Both the position numbers and the translations under genes were made by a program. A model generated the notes under the pieces. The model searched no databases, was not told the DNA's origin, and saw only the letters and a program-made list of their open reading frames with translations. From the NCBI GenBank assembly GCA_963678085.1, contig OY782680.1, positions 806,001 to 870,000 on the forward strand: DNA of 64,000 bases. Direction: 5' to 3'. The DNA comes from Aliishimia sp963678085. Its GTDB lineage: Bacteria; Pseudomonadota; Alphaproteobacteria; Rhodobacterales; Rhodobacteraceae. Each line of letters begins with the position of its first letter. Within the stretch, counting starts at the first letter, position 1. Positions 1-7,491 of the stretch are shown piece after piece.

Positions 1-1008
1 GACGAGGCGGCGGTCTCAGACTATCTCAGCCAGCACCTGCCGGGCTTTGAAGGGCCTATGACGGTTACAAAATTCCAGACCGGGCAGTCTAATCCGACAT
101 TCCTGCTGAAAACGGCGGCGCATAACTATGTGCTGCGTCGAAAGCCGCCGGGCGTACTGCTCAAATCGGCGCATGCGGTGGATCGTGAATTTCGCGTGCA
201 AAAGGCCTTGCAAGGCAGCGATGTTCCCGTGGCAAAGATGCATCTGCTGTGTGAAGATGAGGATGTGATTGGCTCGATGTTCTACATCATGGATCACGTT
301 CCTGGCCGGAATTTCAATGAGCCCGCAATGCCCGGCGTTGCGCCCGAGGATCGGGGCGCGATCATTGATGAGATGGGGCGGGTTCTTGCTGCGATGCACG
401 CAGTTGATATCCATGCGGTGGGGCTAAGCGATTATGGCCCGGAGGGGAATTACTTTGAGCGGCAGGTCGCGCGTTGGAGCAAGCAGTACAAAGCTGCTGA
501 GACGCAAGATCTTCCGGCAATGAATACGCTCATGCAGCGATTGGTCGCCGAGCAGCCCGCAGATGATGGGCAGCGCACCCTGGTGCATGGGGATTATCGG
601 CTCGACAATATGATCTTTGATGCGCAGACAACTGAATGCCGGGCGGTGCTGGATTGGGAGCTTTCGACGATTGGGCATCCCTTTGCGGATTTGGCGGCGG
701 TCATCATGCAATGGCAGCTTCCAACCGGGAGCGAAGGGCGCGGCATGGCCGGCCTAGACCGCGCCGCGCTTGGGCTGCCCAGCGATCAGGAATTTATCGA
801 GACATACTGCGCCCGTCGCGGTCTGTCTGGGATTGATCATTTCGGCTATTACTTAAGCTTTTGCTTCTTTCGTATGGCGGGCATCGTTCAAGGAGTGTTG
901 AAGCGAGGCCTTGATGGGAATGCGTCAAATCCAGAGCGGGCCATGAAGCTTGGGGCATTTGTGCCGGTCTTTGCTCAGCACGGGTTGGATGCGCTCGATA
1001 GGGGATAA
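1..1008 (+). CDS. Phosphotransferase (APH/choline-kinase-like) family protein, 5' end outside window
   Basis: The frame is open from the first base, so the N-terminus is cut off; the ATG at 58 lies inside the conserved N-terminal part and is unlikely to be the start. The product shows the aminoglycoside-phosphotransferase catalytic loop HGDYRLDN near codon 196 and the metal-binding segment LDWELSTIGHP about 20 codons later. The whole resembles the bacterial ACAD10/11-type kinase-like proteins that usually lie beside acyl-CoA dehydrogenases and are thought to phosphorylate hydroxyacyl-CoA intermediates. The true substrate is unknown. It ends about 240 bp before the next operon, so it probably belongs to an upstream fatty-acid cluster. 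Confidence 0.85.
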   Translation, partial: DEAAVSDYLSQHLPGFEGPMTVTKFQTGQSNPTFLLKTAAHNYVLRRKPPGVLLKSAHAVDREFRVQKALQGSDVPVAKMHLLCEDEDVIGSMFYIMDHVPGRNFNEPAMPGVAPEDRGAIIDEMGRVLAAMHAVDIHAVGLSDYGPEGNYFERQVARWSKQYKAAETQDLPAMNTLMQRLVAEQPADDGQRTLVHGDYRLDNMIFDAQTTECRAVLDWELSTIGHPFADLAAVIMQWQLPTGSEGRGMAGLDRAALGLPSDQEFIETYCARRGLSGIDHFGYYLSFCFFRMAGIVQGVLKRGLDGNASNPERAMKLGAFVPVFAQHGLDALDRG

Positions 1009-1082
1009 CACATTATACTCAACGCACCTGAAAGCCCGAGTTTTGCCCGCGTGACTTGATCTTTTGCCCATCACCTTATCAG

Positions 1083-1102
1083 AAAACCGGTGCCCACTTT
1101 TC
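1083..1102 (+). repeat. Short repeat-like element AAAACCGG-type
   Basis: The motif AAAACCGGTGCCCACTTTTC lies in the intergenic region. It closely resembles a short dispersed element, of the form AAACCGGTTCCCACTTTT, that I recall as common in intergenic DNA of alphaproteobacteria. Only one copy is seen here. Its role is unknown. Confidence 0.35.
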
Positions 1103-1138
1103 CGCTCGATGGGGTATCACAAGCTTTTGACACTGGAG

Positions 1139-1151
1139 CATGACTGTCATG
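1139..1151. promoter_or_regulatory. Palindrome CATGACTGTCATG, candidate operator of the ABC operon
   Basis: A perfect 6-bp inverted repeat about a single central T lies about 100 bp upstream of the substrate-binding-protein gene. A TTGACA hexamer is just upstream at 1127-1132 and a TTGACT at 1157-1162, but neither has a good -10 box at 17 bp. The position and symmetry fit a repressor or activator site. The regulator is not identified. The rest of 1009-1250 holds no gene that I can support. Confidence 0.35.
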
Positions 1152-1250
1152 AGCTCTTGACTTTGCGCGAGGGTGTGCAACTCTTTCGAGTGTACCCAAG
1201 AGCTATAAAACCAAGAACAGGCCGACAGGGGCATGACAAGGGAGGATACT

Positions 1251-2495
1251 ATGAAAAAGACCATCAAACTTGGTGCGGTCTCTGCACTTTCACTCATCGT
1301 GGGCGCGGCGGCGGCGTTTGCGGAAGATATCAAGATCGCGTTTATTGACCCGCTATCGGGTCCATTTGCCAGCACCGGCACGAACGGCCTGCATCAATAT
1401 GAATTTGCCGTGGATTACATGGTCAATCAGAATGGCGGCGTTCTGGGCGGGAAGATGTTTGAGGTTGTGGGCTTTGACAATAAAATCAGCCCCAAGGAAT
1501 CTCTGATCCAGCTTCAAGTCGCGATCGATCAAGGAATTCGGTTTATCGCGCAGGGAAACTCTTCGGGCGTGGCAAATGCGCTGACCGAAGCCATTGCCAA
1601 GCATAACCGCCGCAATCCAGACGACCGGGTTCTGTTCCTGAACTACGCGGCGGTGGATCCTGCGCTCACCAATGACAAATGCAACTTTTGGCATTTCCGA
1701 TTTGACGCCAATGCCGATATCAAAATGGATGCGCTTACGGATGTGATCGCTCAGGATGACAGCATCAAAAAGGTCTATATCATCGGGCAGGACTATTCCT
1801 TTGGCAAGGCGGTTGCGGCGGCTGCGGTCAAGAACCTGAACGAGAAGATCGAAGGTGTTGAGATCGTCGGCAATGAGCTGCACCCCATTGGCAAGGTTAA
1901 GGATTTCACCCCTTATTCCCGCAAGATCGTTGCCTCGGGCGCTGATGCGGTGATCACCGGCAATTGGGGCGCGGATATGCTGGGGCTTGGCAAATCCATC
2001 ATCGAAAACGGCTTTGACGGTCCGATCTTTACGTATTACGCGGCTGGCTCTGGCATCACGGGTGCGTTTGGTGAAACCGGCAAAGGTGTGATCCGTCTGG
2101 TTGGGGAAGGGCAGGTGAACCCACCCGCAACCCCGGAGGCAGCGGCCTTTTATACCGCGTTCAAAGAAAAACACCCGGATGGCAATGTCGATCAGAGCCG
2201 GATCACAAACGTGATTGGGATGCTGGCCCAGGCGATTGAAGAGGCCGGCACAGCCGATGATGTTGTTGCCGTCGCCAAAGCGCTGGAAGGCATGGAATAT
2301 CAGAGTATGTGGGGCTCCAAGCTCTATATGCGGCCAGAAGATCACCAGCTTATTCAGGATATGCATATTCATGCCCACACGAATGAAGGCGTGACCTTTA
2401 CCTATGACAATTCCGATTATGGTGTCGTGGTGGAATCTACCGTCGAAATGGCGGGCATGGACAGCGCAACAAGCTGCAAGATGCGGCGCCCCTAA
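1251..2495 (+). CDS. ABC transporter substrate-binding protein, branched-chain amino acid (HAAT) type
   Basis: This is the periplasmic receptor of the Liv-type importer encoded next. I chose the ATG at 1251 over the in-frame ATG at 1233 because GGGAGGA stands just before it and a clean signal peptide follows: KK, a hydrophobic stretch, and a probable cleavage after AFA at about residue 24. The mature start, EDIKIAFIDPLSGPFAS, is typical of Peripla_BP_6 (LivJ-like) proteins. The length of 414 aa is normal for the family. Members bind amino acids, amides, urea, aromatic acids or short carboxylates. The linked acetoacetyl-CoA synthetase and thioesterase suggest a carboxylic-acid ligand, but this is inference. 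Confidence 0.9.
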   Translation: MKKTIKLGAVSALSLIVGAAAAFAEDIKIAFIDPLSGPFASTGTNGLHQYEFAVDYMVNQNGGVLGGKMFEVVGFDNKISPKESLIQLQVAIDQGIRFIAQGNSSGVANALTEAIAKHNRRNPDDRVLFLNYAAVDPALTNDKCNFWHFRFDANADIKMDALTDVIAQDDSIKKVYIIGQDYSFGKAVAAAAVKNLNEKIEGVEIVGNELHPIGKVKDFTPYSRKIVASGADAVITGNWGADMLGLGKSIIENGFDGPIFTYYAAGSGITGAFGETGKGVIRLVGEGQVNPPATPEAAAFYTAFKEKHPDGNVDQSRITNVIGMLAQAIEEAGTADDVVAVAKALEGMEYQSMWGSKLYMRPEDHQLIQDMHIHAHTNEGVTFTYDNSDYGVVVESTVEMAGMDSATSCKMRRP

Positions 2496-2508
2496 GCGTT
2501 GCTCGCTG

Positions 2509-2547
2509 GGCCGTCCCACGTTTGCTTGCGTCGGGGCGGCCGTTTTT
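2509..2547 (+). terminator. Rho-independent terminator or attenuator between binding protein and livH
   Basis: The arms GGCCGTCCC (2509-2517) and GGGGCGGCC (2533-2541) pair over 9 bp with one G-U wobble, and a run of five T follows at 2543-2547. It sits between the binding-protein gene and the permease genes. Partial termination here would give more binding protein than permease, a common arrangement in ABC operons. Confidence 0.75.
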
Positions 2548-2583
2548 GACATATCACACCGCTAACCCTTTTGGGGGATCTTG

Positions 2584-3540
2584 ATGGAACTCATCCTCGT
2601 CAACTTGATCGACGGGCTGGTGACGGGGCTGCTGCTCTTTATGCTCTCGGCTGGTCTGACACTTATTTTCTCTATGATGGGCGTTTTGAATTTCGCTCAT
2701 GCAAGTTTCTATATGCTCGGGGCCTATTTCGCCTATCAGATCAGCCTTGCGCTGGGGTTCTGGATGGGATTGCTGATTGCGCCGCTTATTGTGGGCGTCA
2801 TGGGGGCGGGTGTCGAGCGATATGGGCTGAGGCGGGTCCATCAATATGGACATGTGCCCGAGTTGATTTTCACCTTCGGTCTGGCGCTGTTGATCGAAGA
2901 ATTGGTGCAGTTCATCTGGGGCAAGAACCAGATGGCCTATAGCGCCCCGGAAATTCTGAATTTCACCGCCTTCGCAATCGCGGGCAATTCGATCCCCGCC
3001 TACAAGATCTTCATGATTTTCACCTCGGTCGCGATCTTTATCGGCCTGCTTTACATCCTGACCAAGACCCGTGTGGGCATGATTATTCAGGCGGCGCTTA
3101 GCTATCCGCGCACGGTTGAGGCGCTTGGCCATAATGTGCCTCTGATCTTTATGGGCGTGTTTGGTGTGGGCACGGCCCTAGCCGGTGTTGCCGGTGTGAT
3201 CGCAGGTCCGGTTCTGGGCACGTTTCCCGGCATGGCCTTTGTGCTGGGATCTATCGTCTTTGTGACCATCGTTATCGGCGGGCTCGGATCGCTTTGGGGC
3301 GCGCTTGTCGCATCGTTGCTGATTGGCTGGATCACGACTTTCGCGAAATCCTATAACATCGAGATGGAGGATATTCTTAACGGGATCGGGATCTCGACCC
3401 CTGAAAACCTGAGCGATAGCCTGTTCCGCGATCTTTGGAGCCTGACCTCGCCGCAGATTGCTGACATCCTGCCTTATATTTTGATGGTGCTTATCTTGAT
3501 CTTCCGCCCTGCCGGGCTTTTGGGAAAGCGTGAAACATGA
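2584..3540 (+). CDS. livH: Branched-chain amino acid-type ABC transporter permease, LivH family
   Basis: The product is an inner-membrane permease with about eight hydrophobic segments and the family-typical N-terminal part GLVTGLLLFMLSAGLTLIFSM followed by NFAHASFYMLGAY. A TTG at 2581 is directly before the ATG at 2584. The GGGGGA at 2573-2578 has better spacing to the ATG. The length of about 318 aa is normal. The stop overlaps the next start by 4 nt (ATGA), so livH and livM are translationally coupled. LivH and LivM form the heterodimeric channel. Confidence 0.9.
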   Translation: MELILVNLIDGLVTGLLLFMLSAGLTLIFSMMGVLNFAHASFYMLGAYFAYQISLALGFWMGLLIAPLIVGVMGAGVERYGLRRVHQYGHVPELIFTFGLALLIEELVQFIWGKNQMAYSAPEILNFTAFAIAGNSIPAYKIFMIFTSVAIFIGLLYILTKTRVGMIIQAALSYPRTVEALGHNVPLIFMGVFGVGTALAGVAGVIAGPVLGTFPGMAFVLGSIVFVTIVIGGLGSLWGALVASLLIGWITTFAKSYNIEMEDILNGIGISTPENLSDSLFRDLWSLTSPQIADILPYILMVLILIFRPAGLLGKRET

Positions 3541-4826
3541 GTGACCAATTGACAACGAGCACGAGCAAAGCCGGACAACAGGGAGGCGCATGGGTTCTGT
3601 CGCTAACGCCCTGGATCGTCGCGGCGATCCTCTTGACGGCTTTGCCCTTCATCTTTCAGTCGAATTCGGCGCTGACTATCATGAACCAGATGTGGATCAC
3701 GGTCGTCTTCGCGCTGGCCTATAACATGCTGCTTGGGCAGGGCGGGATGCTGTCCTTTGGGCATGCGGTCTATGCGGGCGTTGGCGGTTTTGCCTGTATG
3801 CATATCATGAATATGTCTGATTTCTTTGCCAGTTTTCCGCTGCCGGTTCTGCCCGTTTTCGGAGGTCTTTTCGGGATGGGGCTTGCGCTCATTGTTGGAT
3901 CCTTTTCCACCCGTTCGGCTGGGACTGGGTTTGCGATGATTTCGCTTGGGGTTGGTGAGCTGATTGCGGCCTGTTCGGTGATTATCGTGGCCTTCTTTGG
4001 CGGAGAGGAAGGCATATCGGGCGATCGCACCTATGCCATGCCCTTCTTTGGCAATGAGTTTTTGCAACAGATTGATGTGTATTACCTGACGTCGTTCTGG
4101 GTCTTGTTATCTGCTGCGTTGATGTATCTGTGGTCGCGCACCCCGGTGGGCCGGATGGCGAATGCTGTGCGTGACAATCCAGAACGGGCAGAGTTTCTTG
4201 GCTACTCTGCCCGGTGGGTTCGGTTTTATAGCTTTGTTGCATCGGGCTTTTTTGCCGGTATCTCCGGGGCTCTTTTTGCCATCAACTATGAGATTTTGAC
4301 GGAAGAAAACCTGAATGCGGCCTCTTCCGGTGTGATCCTTTTGGTGACCTTCTTGGGCGGTGTTGGGTTCTTCTTTGGCCCGATCATTGGCGCTGTGGTC
4401 TTTACGCTGGTGCAAACGGTGCTCAGCCTGCAAACCGAGCTATGGGCGTTTTATGCGGGGACCTTGTTTGTCGCGACGGTGATGTTTTTTCCAGGTGGTT
4501 TGGCCGGGCTGTTGATGATGCATGTCCCTGCCTATCGCATGGGCAAGCTGCGCAGTCTGCTGGTGCCGTATCTCAAGACATTGCTGCCAGGGGCCATCGG
4601 GATCCTTGGCCTTTGCGCTTTGGTTGAGATGCTGTTTCATGTTCGGCATGCTTCAACGGGGGATCACGAGATGACGCTGTTTTGGATCACGTTTGACAGT
4701 CACACGCTGTTGCCTTGGATCGTTGCGGGGATGATTGCGGTCCTTGGCATTGGCGCAGCGCGCATGACTGCGCCGTCCCTAAAGGATGCATGGGACGGGG
4801 CCAACACGCCTGGAGGTGCATCATGA
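3537..4826 (+). CDS. livM: Branched-chain amino acid-type ABC transporter permease, LivM family
   Basis: This is the second permease subunit, 429 aa, with around ten hydrophobic segments. The motif NMLLGQGGMLSFGHAVYAG near residues 61-80 is characteristic of LivM. The protein is longer than the usual 300-350 aa because it carries an extra C-terminal part with two further hydrophobic segments (about residues 340-360 and 390-410). Such extended LivM forms occur in transporters of the urea/amide/aromatic group. The overlap with both neighbours is 4 nt. Confidence 0.9.
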   Translation: MSDQLTTSTSKAGQQGGAWVLSLTPWIVAAILLTALPFIFQSNSALTIMNQMWITVVFALAYNMLLGQGGMLSFGHAVYAGVGGFACMHIMNMSDFFASFPLPVLPVFGGLFGMGLALIVGSFSTRSAGTGFAMISLGVGELIAACSVIIVAFFGGEEGISGDRTYAMPFFGNEFLQQIDVYYLTSFWVLLSAALMYLWSRTPVGRMANAVRDNPERAEFLGYSARWVRFYSFVASGFFAGISGALFAINYEILTEENLNAASSGVILLVTFLGGVGFFFGPIIGAVVFTLVQTVLSLQTELWAFYAGTLFVATVMFFPGGLAGLLMMHVPAYRMGKLRSLLVPYLKTLLPGAIGILGLCALVEMLFHVRHASTGDHEMTLFWITFDSHTLLPWIVAGMIAVLGIGAARMTAPSLKDAWDGANTPGGAS

Positions 4827-5584
4827 GCGCGCCCGCACTGGAGCTCACCGGGCTTAAGAAAAGCTTTGGAAAGGCCGAGATCATCCGGGGGATTGACCTT
4901 GAGATTGGCAAGGGCGAGCGACATGCTATCATTGGACCCAATGGCGCGGGTAAGTCCACCTTGTTCAACCTGATTACCGCGCGCTTTCATGCGACCGAAG
5001 GCACGGTAAAGCTGCATGGCGAAGATCTTGCGGGGCTGAGGCCATATGAGATCAATCGCAAAGGGCTAAGCCGTTCCTTTCAGATCACCAATATCTTTCC
5101 CAAGATGAGTGTCTTTGAAAATGTCCGCTGCGCGCTGTTGTGGGTGCAGGGCTATAAATATTCGTTCTGGAACCTTGTGCAGCGCAGCCGCGCGCTGAAT
5201 GACGGGGCAGATGCGATCCTTGAGCAGATTAACCTCTCTGCACGCCGCGAAGTGCCTGCCGGAATGCTCAGCTATGCAGAGCAGCGGGCGCTTGAAATCG
5301 GCATTACCATCGCAGGGGGCGCCGATGTGATCATGCTGGATGAGCCCACTGCCGGGATGAGCCATTCAGAGACGGATTACATCACCGATTTGATCATGAA
5401 GGTGACAGAGGGCAAAACGCTGGTCATGGTCGAACATGACATGGGCGTTGTGTTTAATCTCGCCGATAGGATCAGCGTTTTGGTCTATGGCGAGATCATC
5501 GCAACAGGAGCCCCCGAAGCGGTGCGCGGCGATCCAAAAGTCCAAGAAGCCTATCTTGGCGCAGCATTGGAGGCGGAACATTGA
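4823..5584 (+). CDS. livG: ABC transporter ATP-binding protein, LivG family
   Basis: The first ATPase subunit of the importer, 253 aa. The start at 4823 (MSAPALELTG) overlaps the livM stop by 4 nt; upstream in-frame starts lie inside livM and are not used. Walker A is GPNGAGKST near residue 40, the signature region reads LSYAEQRALEIG instead of the classic LSGGQ (usual in LivG), and Walker B is VIMLDEPTAGM. The H-loop is present in VMVEHDM. All catalytic residues are there, in contrast to the next gene. Confidence 0.93.
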   Translation: MSAPALELTGLKKSFGKAEIIRGIDLEIGKGERHAIIGPNGAGKSTLFNLITARFHATEGTVKLHGEDLAGLRPYEINRKGLSRSFQITNIFPKMSVFENVRCALLWVQGYKYSFWNLVQRSRALNDGADAILEQINLSARREVPAGMLSYAEQRALEIGITIAGGADVIMLDEPTAGMSHSETDYITDLIMKVTEGKTLVMVEHDMGVVFNLADRISVLVYGEIIATGAPEAVRGDPKVQEAYLGAALEAEH

Positions 5585-6282
5585 TCGAAGTCACGGACAT
5601 GCACGCCTATTACGGCAAATCGCATATTCTTCAGGGTGTCACGATGAATGTGCGCGAGGGCGAGATTGTCGCGCTTTTGGGGCGCAATGGGGTTGGTCGC
5701 TCCACCACTTGCAAGGCAATCATGGGCGAAGTGGCTCCGCACGGGTCGGTAAAATTCAAGGGCGCAGAGATTGCGGGCAAAAAGGCGTTTGAAATCGCCA
5801 ATCTGGGCATCGGCTATGTGCCTGAAAATCGCGATATCTTCCCCGGATTGACCACGCGGCAGAACCTGAACCTTGGCCTGAAACCGGGGCAAAAAGACGG
5901 GGCGGGGCGTTGGTCCATGCAGGCCATGTTCGATATGTTCGAAAATCTTGAAAGACGCGCTGATGTCGAGGCTTCGGTGCTTTCGGGGGGCGAGCAGCAA
6001 ATGCTGACTATGTGCCGCACGCTCATGGGAGACCCGGATTTTGTTATGATCGACGAGCCGACCGAAGGGCTGTCTCCGCAGATGGTTCAAAAGGTGGCAG
6101 AAGTTCTGCAAGCCATTGCGGCCAAGGGAATTTCAACGCTGCTGGTCGAGCAAAAGCTCTCGATCGCGATGGATATTGCGCATCGGGTCTATGTGATGGG
6201 CCATGGCCGCGTTGTTTTTGAAGGCACGCCAGAGGAGCTCAAAGCGCGCGATGATGTGCGCCGCGAATGGCTTGAGGTTTAA
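5581..6282 (+). CDS. livF: ABC transporter ATP-binding protein, LivF family, with Arg in the P-loop
   Basis: The second ATPase subunit, 233 aa. Its start is a TTG that overlaps the livG stop. The signature LSGGEQQML and Walker B FVMIDEPTEGL are intact. Walker A reads GRNGVGRST, so the nearly invariant lysine is arginine. Lys-to-Arg in a P-loop normally lowers ATP hydrolysis, so this may be a degenerate site in an asymmetric LivG/LivF pair. I recall similar GVGRST forms in other proteobacterial LivF proteins, which would argue against a sequencing error. Confidence 0.9.
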   Translation: MIEVTDMHAYYGKSHILQGVTMNVREGEIVALLGRNGVGRSTTCKAIMGEVAPHGSVKFKGAEIAGKKAFEIANLGIGYVPENRDIFPGLTTRQNLNLGLKPGQKDGAGRWSMQAMFDMFENLERRADVEASVLSGGEQQMLTMCRTLMGDPDFVMIDEPTEGLSPQMVQKVAEVLQAIAAKGISTLLVEQKLSIAMDIAHRVYVMGHGRVVFEGTPEELKARDDVRREWLEV

Positions 6283-6285
6283 CCT

Positions 6286-7491
6286 ATGGCGCAGTTTGAC
6301 CAAGAGCGATTAAACCGCATCAAACCCTGGATGCAGGGATATGTTGATGCGCGCAAGTATCCAGGATGCGCGGCGCTGATTTGGCAGGGCGGCAGAGAAG
6401 TCTTTTATCACGATTGCGGGTTGCGTGATCTTGCGGGCGCTCTGCCTTGGCAAAGGGACACGATTGCGCGCATCTATTCCATGAGCAAGCCCATCACCTC
6501 CGCAGCCCTAATGATTTTGGTTGAACGTGGCTTGGTGCATCTTGATGCCCCCGTGTCCGATTTCATTCCCGGCTTTGCGAATGCCCATGCGCTCATCCCC
6601 GGTGCGACGGATGTAACCCAGCTCGAGCCATGCGCGGCGCCGAGTTTGCATCAATTGCTCACGCATACATCTGGGCTCAGCTATTCCTTTAATCCGGGGC
6701 TGCTACCCGCTCTGATGCGTGAGGGGAAGAATGACTTTCATCCAGGCCAGCAGACGTTAGCGCAGCGGGCCGATGCTTTGGCGGACCTGCCGCTGGCGTT
6801 TCGTCCTGGGGCGCGTTGGGAGTATTCCGTTGGCATAGATGTGATTGGGCGGGTGATCGAAGTGATCTCTGGCCAGTCTTTTGGCGCGTTCTTGATCAAT
6901 GAAATTTTCGACCCGCTTGGCATGGATGAAACCCGTTTCGTGCTACCTGAGGGCCTGAAGGGCCGGTTTGCATCGCTTTATACCCCGCTGGCCGGAGATA
7001 GTTTTGATCTGAACTCAACAGAGAAGAGCGACGAGACGTTGCGCCAAACCGATGATGCCGCGCACTCCCCCTATCTGCGCACCAAGATGGAATCCGGGGG
7101 CGGCGGTCTGGTGGGCACCATTGATGATTATATGAAATTCGCCGAGATGCTGCGCAGTGGCGGCAAAGGTATTTTATCACCGCACACGCTTGGCTTTATG
7201 ATGCGCAACCATCTTGCGGGGGATATCGCGTCTATGGGGCCGGCCAGCTTTGCTGAACAACCGATGGAGGGCATGGGCTTTGGCATTGGCGGCGCAGTTG
7301 TGCTTGATCCTGGGCGCGCGCGGGTGCCTGGATCGGTTGGGGATTTCTCTTGGGGCGGGATGGCCTCGACGTTTTTCTGGATCGACCCGGTGCAGGATCT
7401 GAGTGTCATCTTCTTTACCCAACTCGCGCCAAGCAGCTCTTACCCGTCGCGCTCTCAGCTCAAGGCGCTTGTGCAGGGTGCGTTGACATGA
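6286..7491 (+). CDS. Serine hydrolase, class C beta-lactamase/esterase family
   Basis: The product (401 aa) has the SxxK active-site motif as SMSK near residues 66-69 in RIYSMSKPITSA, and a YSV motif near residue 181 that takes the place of YxN, as in family VIII carboxylesterases. There is no signal peptide, so the enzyme is probably cytoplasmic and acts as an esterase or amidase, not as an antibiotic-degrading lactamase. The gene starts 3 nt after livF and overlaps the synthetase start by 4 nt, so it belongs to the operon and may hydrolyse the imported ester or a lactone. Confidence 0.82.
   Translation: MAQFDQERLNRIKPWMQGYVDARKYPGCAALIWQGGREVFYHDCGLRDLAGALPWQRDTIARIYSMSKPITSAALMILVERGLVHLDAPVSDFIPGFANAHALIPGATDVTQLEPCAAPSLHQLLTHTSGLSYSFNPGLLPALMREGKNDFHPGQQTLAQRADALADLPLAFRPGARWEYSVGIDVIGRVIEVISGQSFGAFLINEIFDPLGMDETRFVLPEGLKGRFASLYTPLAGDSFDLNSTEKSDETLRQTDDAAHSPYLRTKMESGGGGLVGTIDDYMKFAEMLRSGGKGILSPHTLGFMMRNHLAGDIASMGPASFAEQPMEGMGFGIGGAVVLDPGRARVPGSVGDFSWGGMASTFFWIDPVQDLSVIFFTQLAPSSSYPSRSQLKALVQGALT

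Noticed and set aside
1353..2552. Long open frame (399 codons) on the minus strand
   Set aside because: It lies opposite the substrate-binding protein, has no ribosome site and gives a sequence with no known domain. It is the mirror of high-GC codon bias.
6286..7491. Antibiotic-resistance beta-lactamase
   Set aside because: There is no signal peptide and the operon is catabolic, so an esterase-type role is much more likely.
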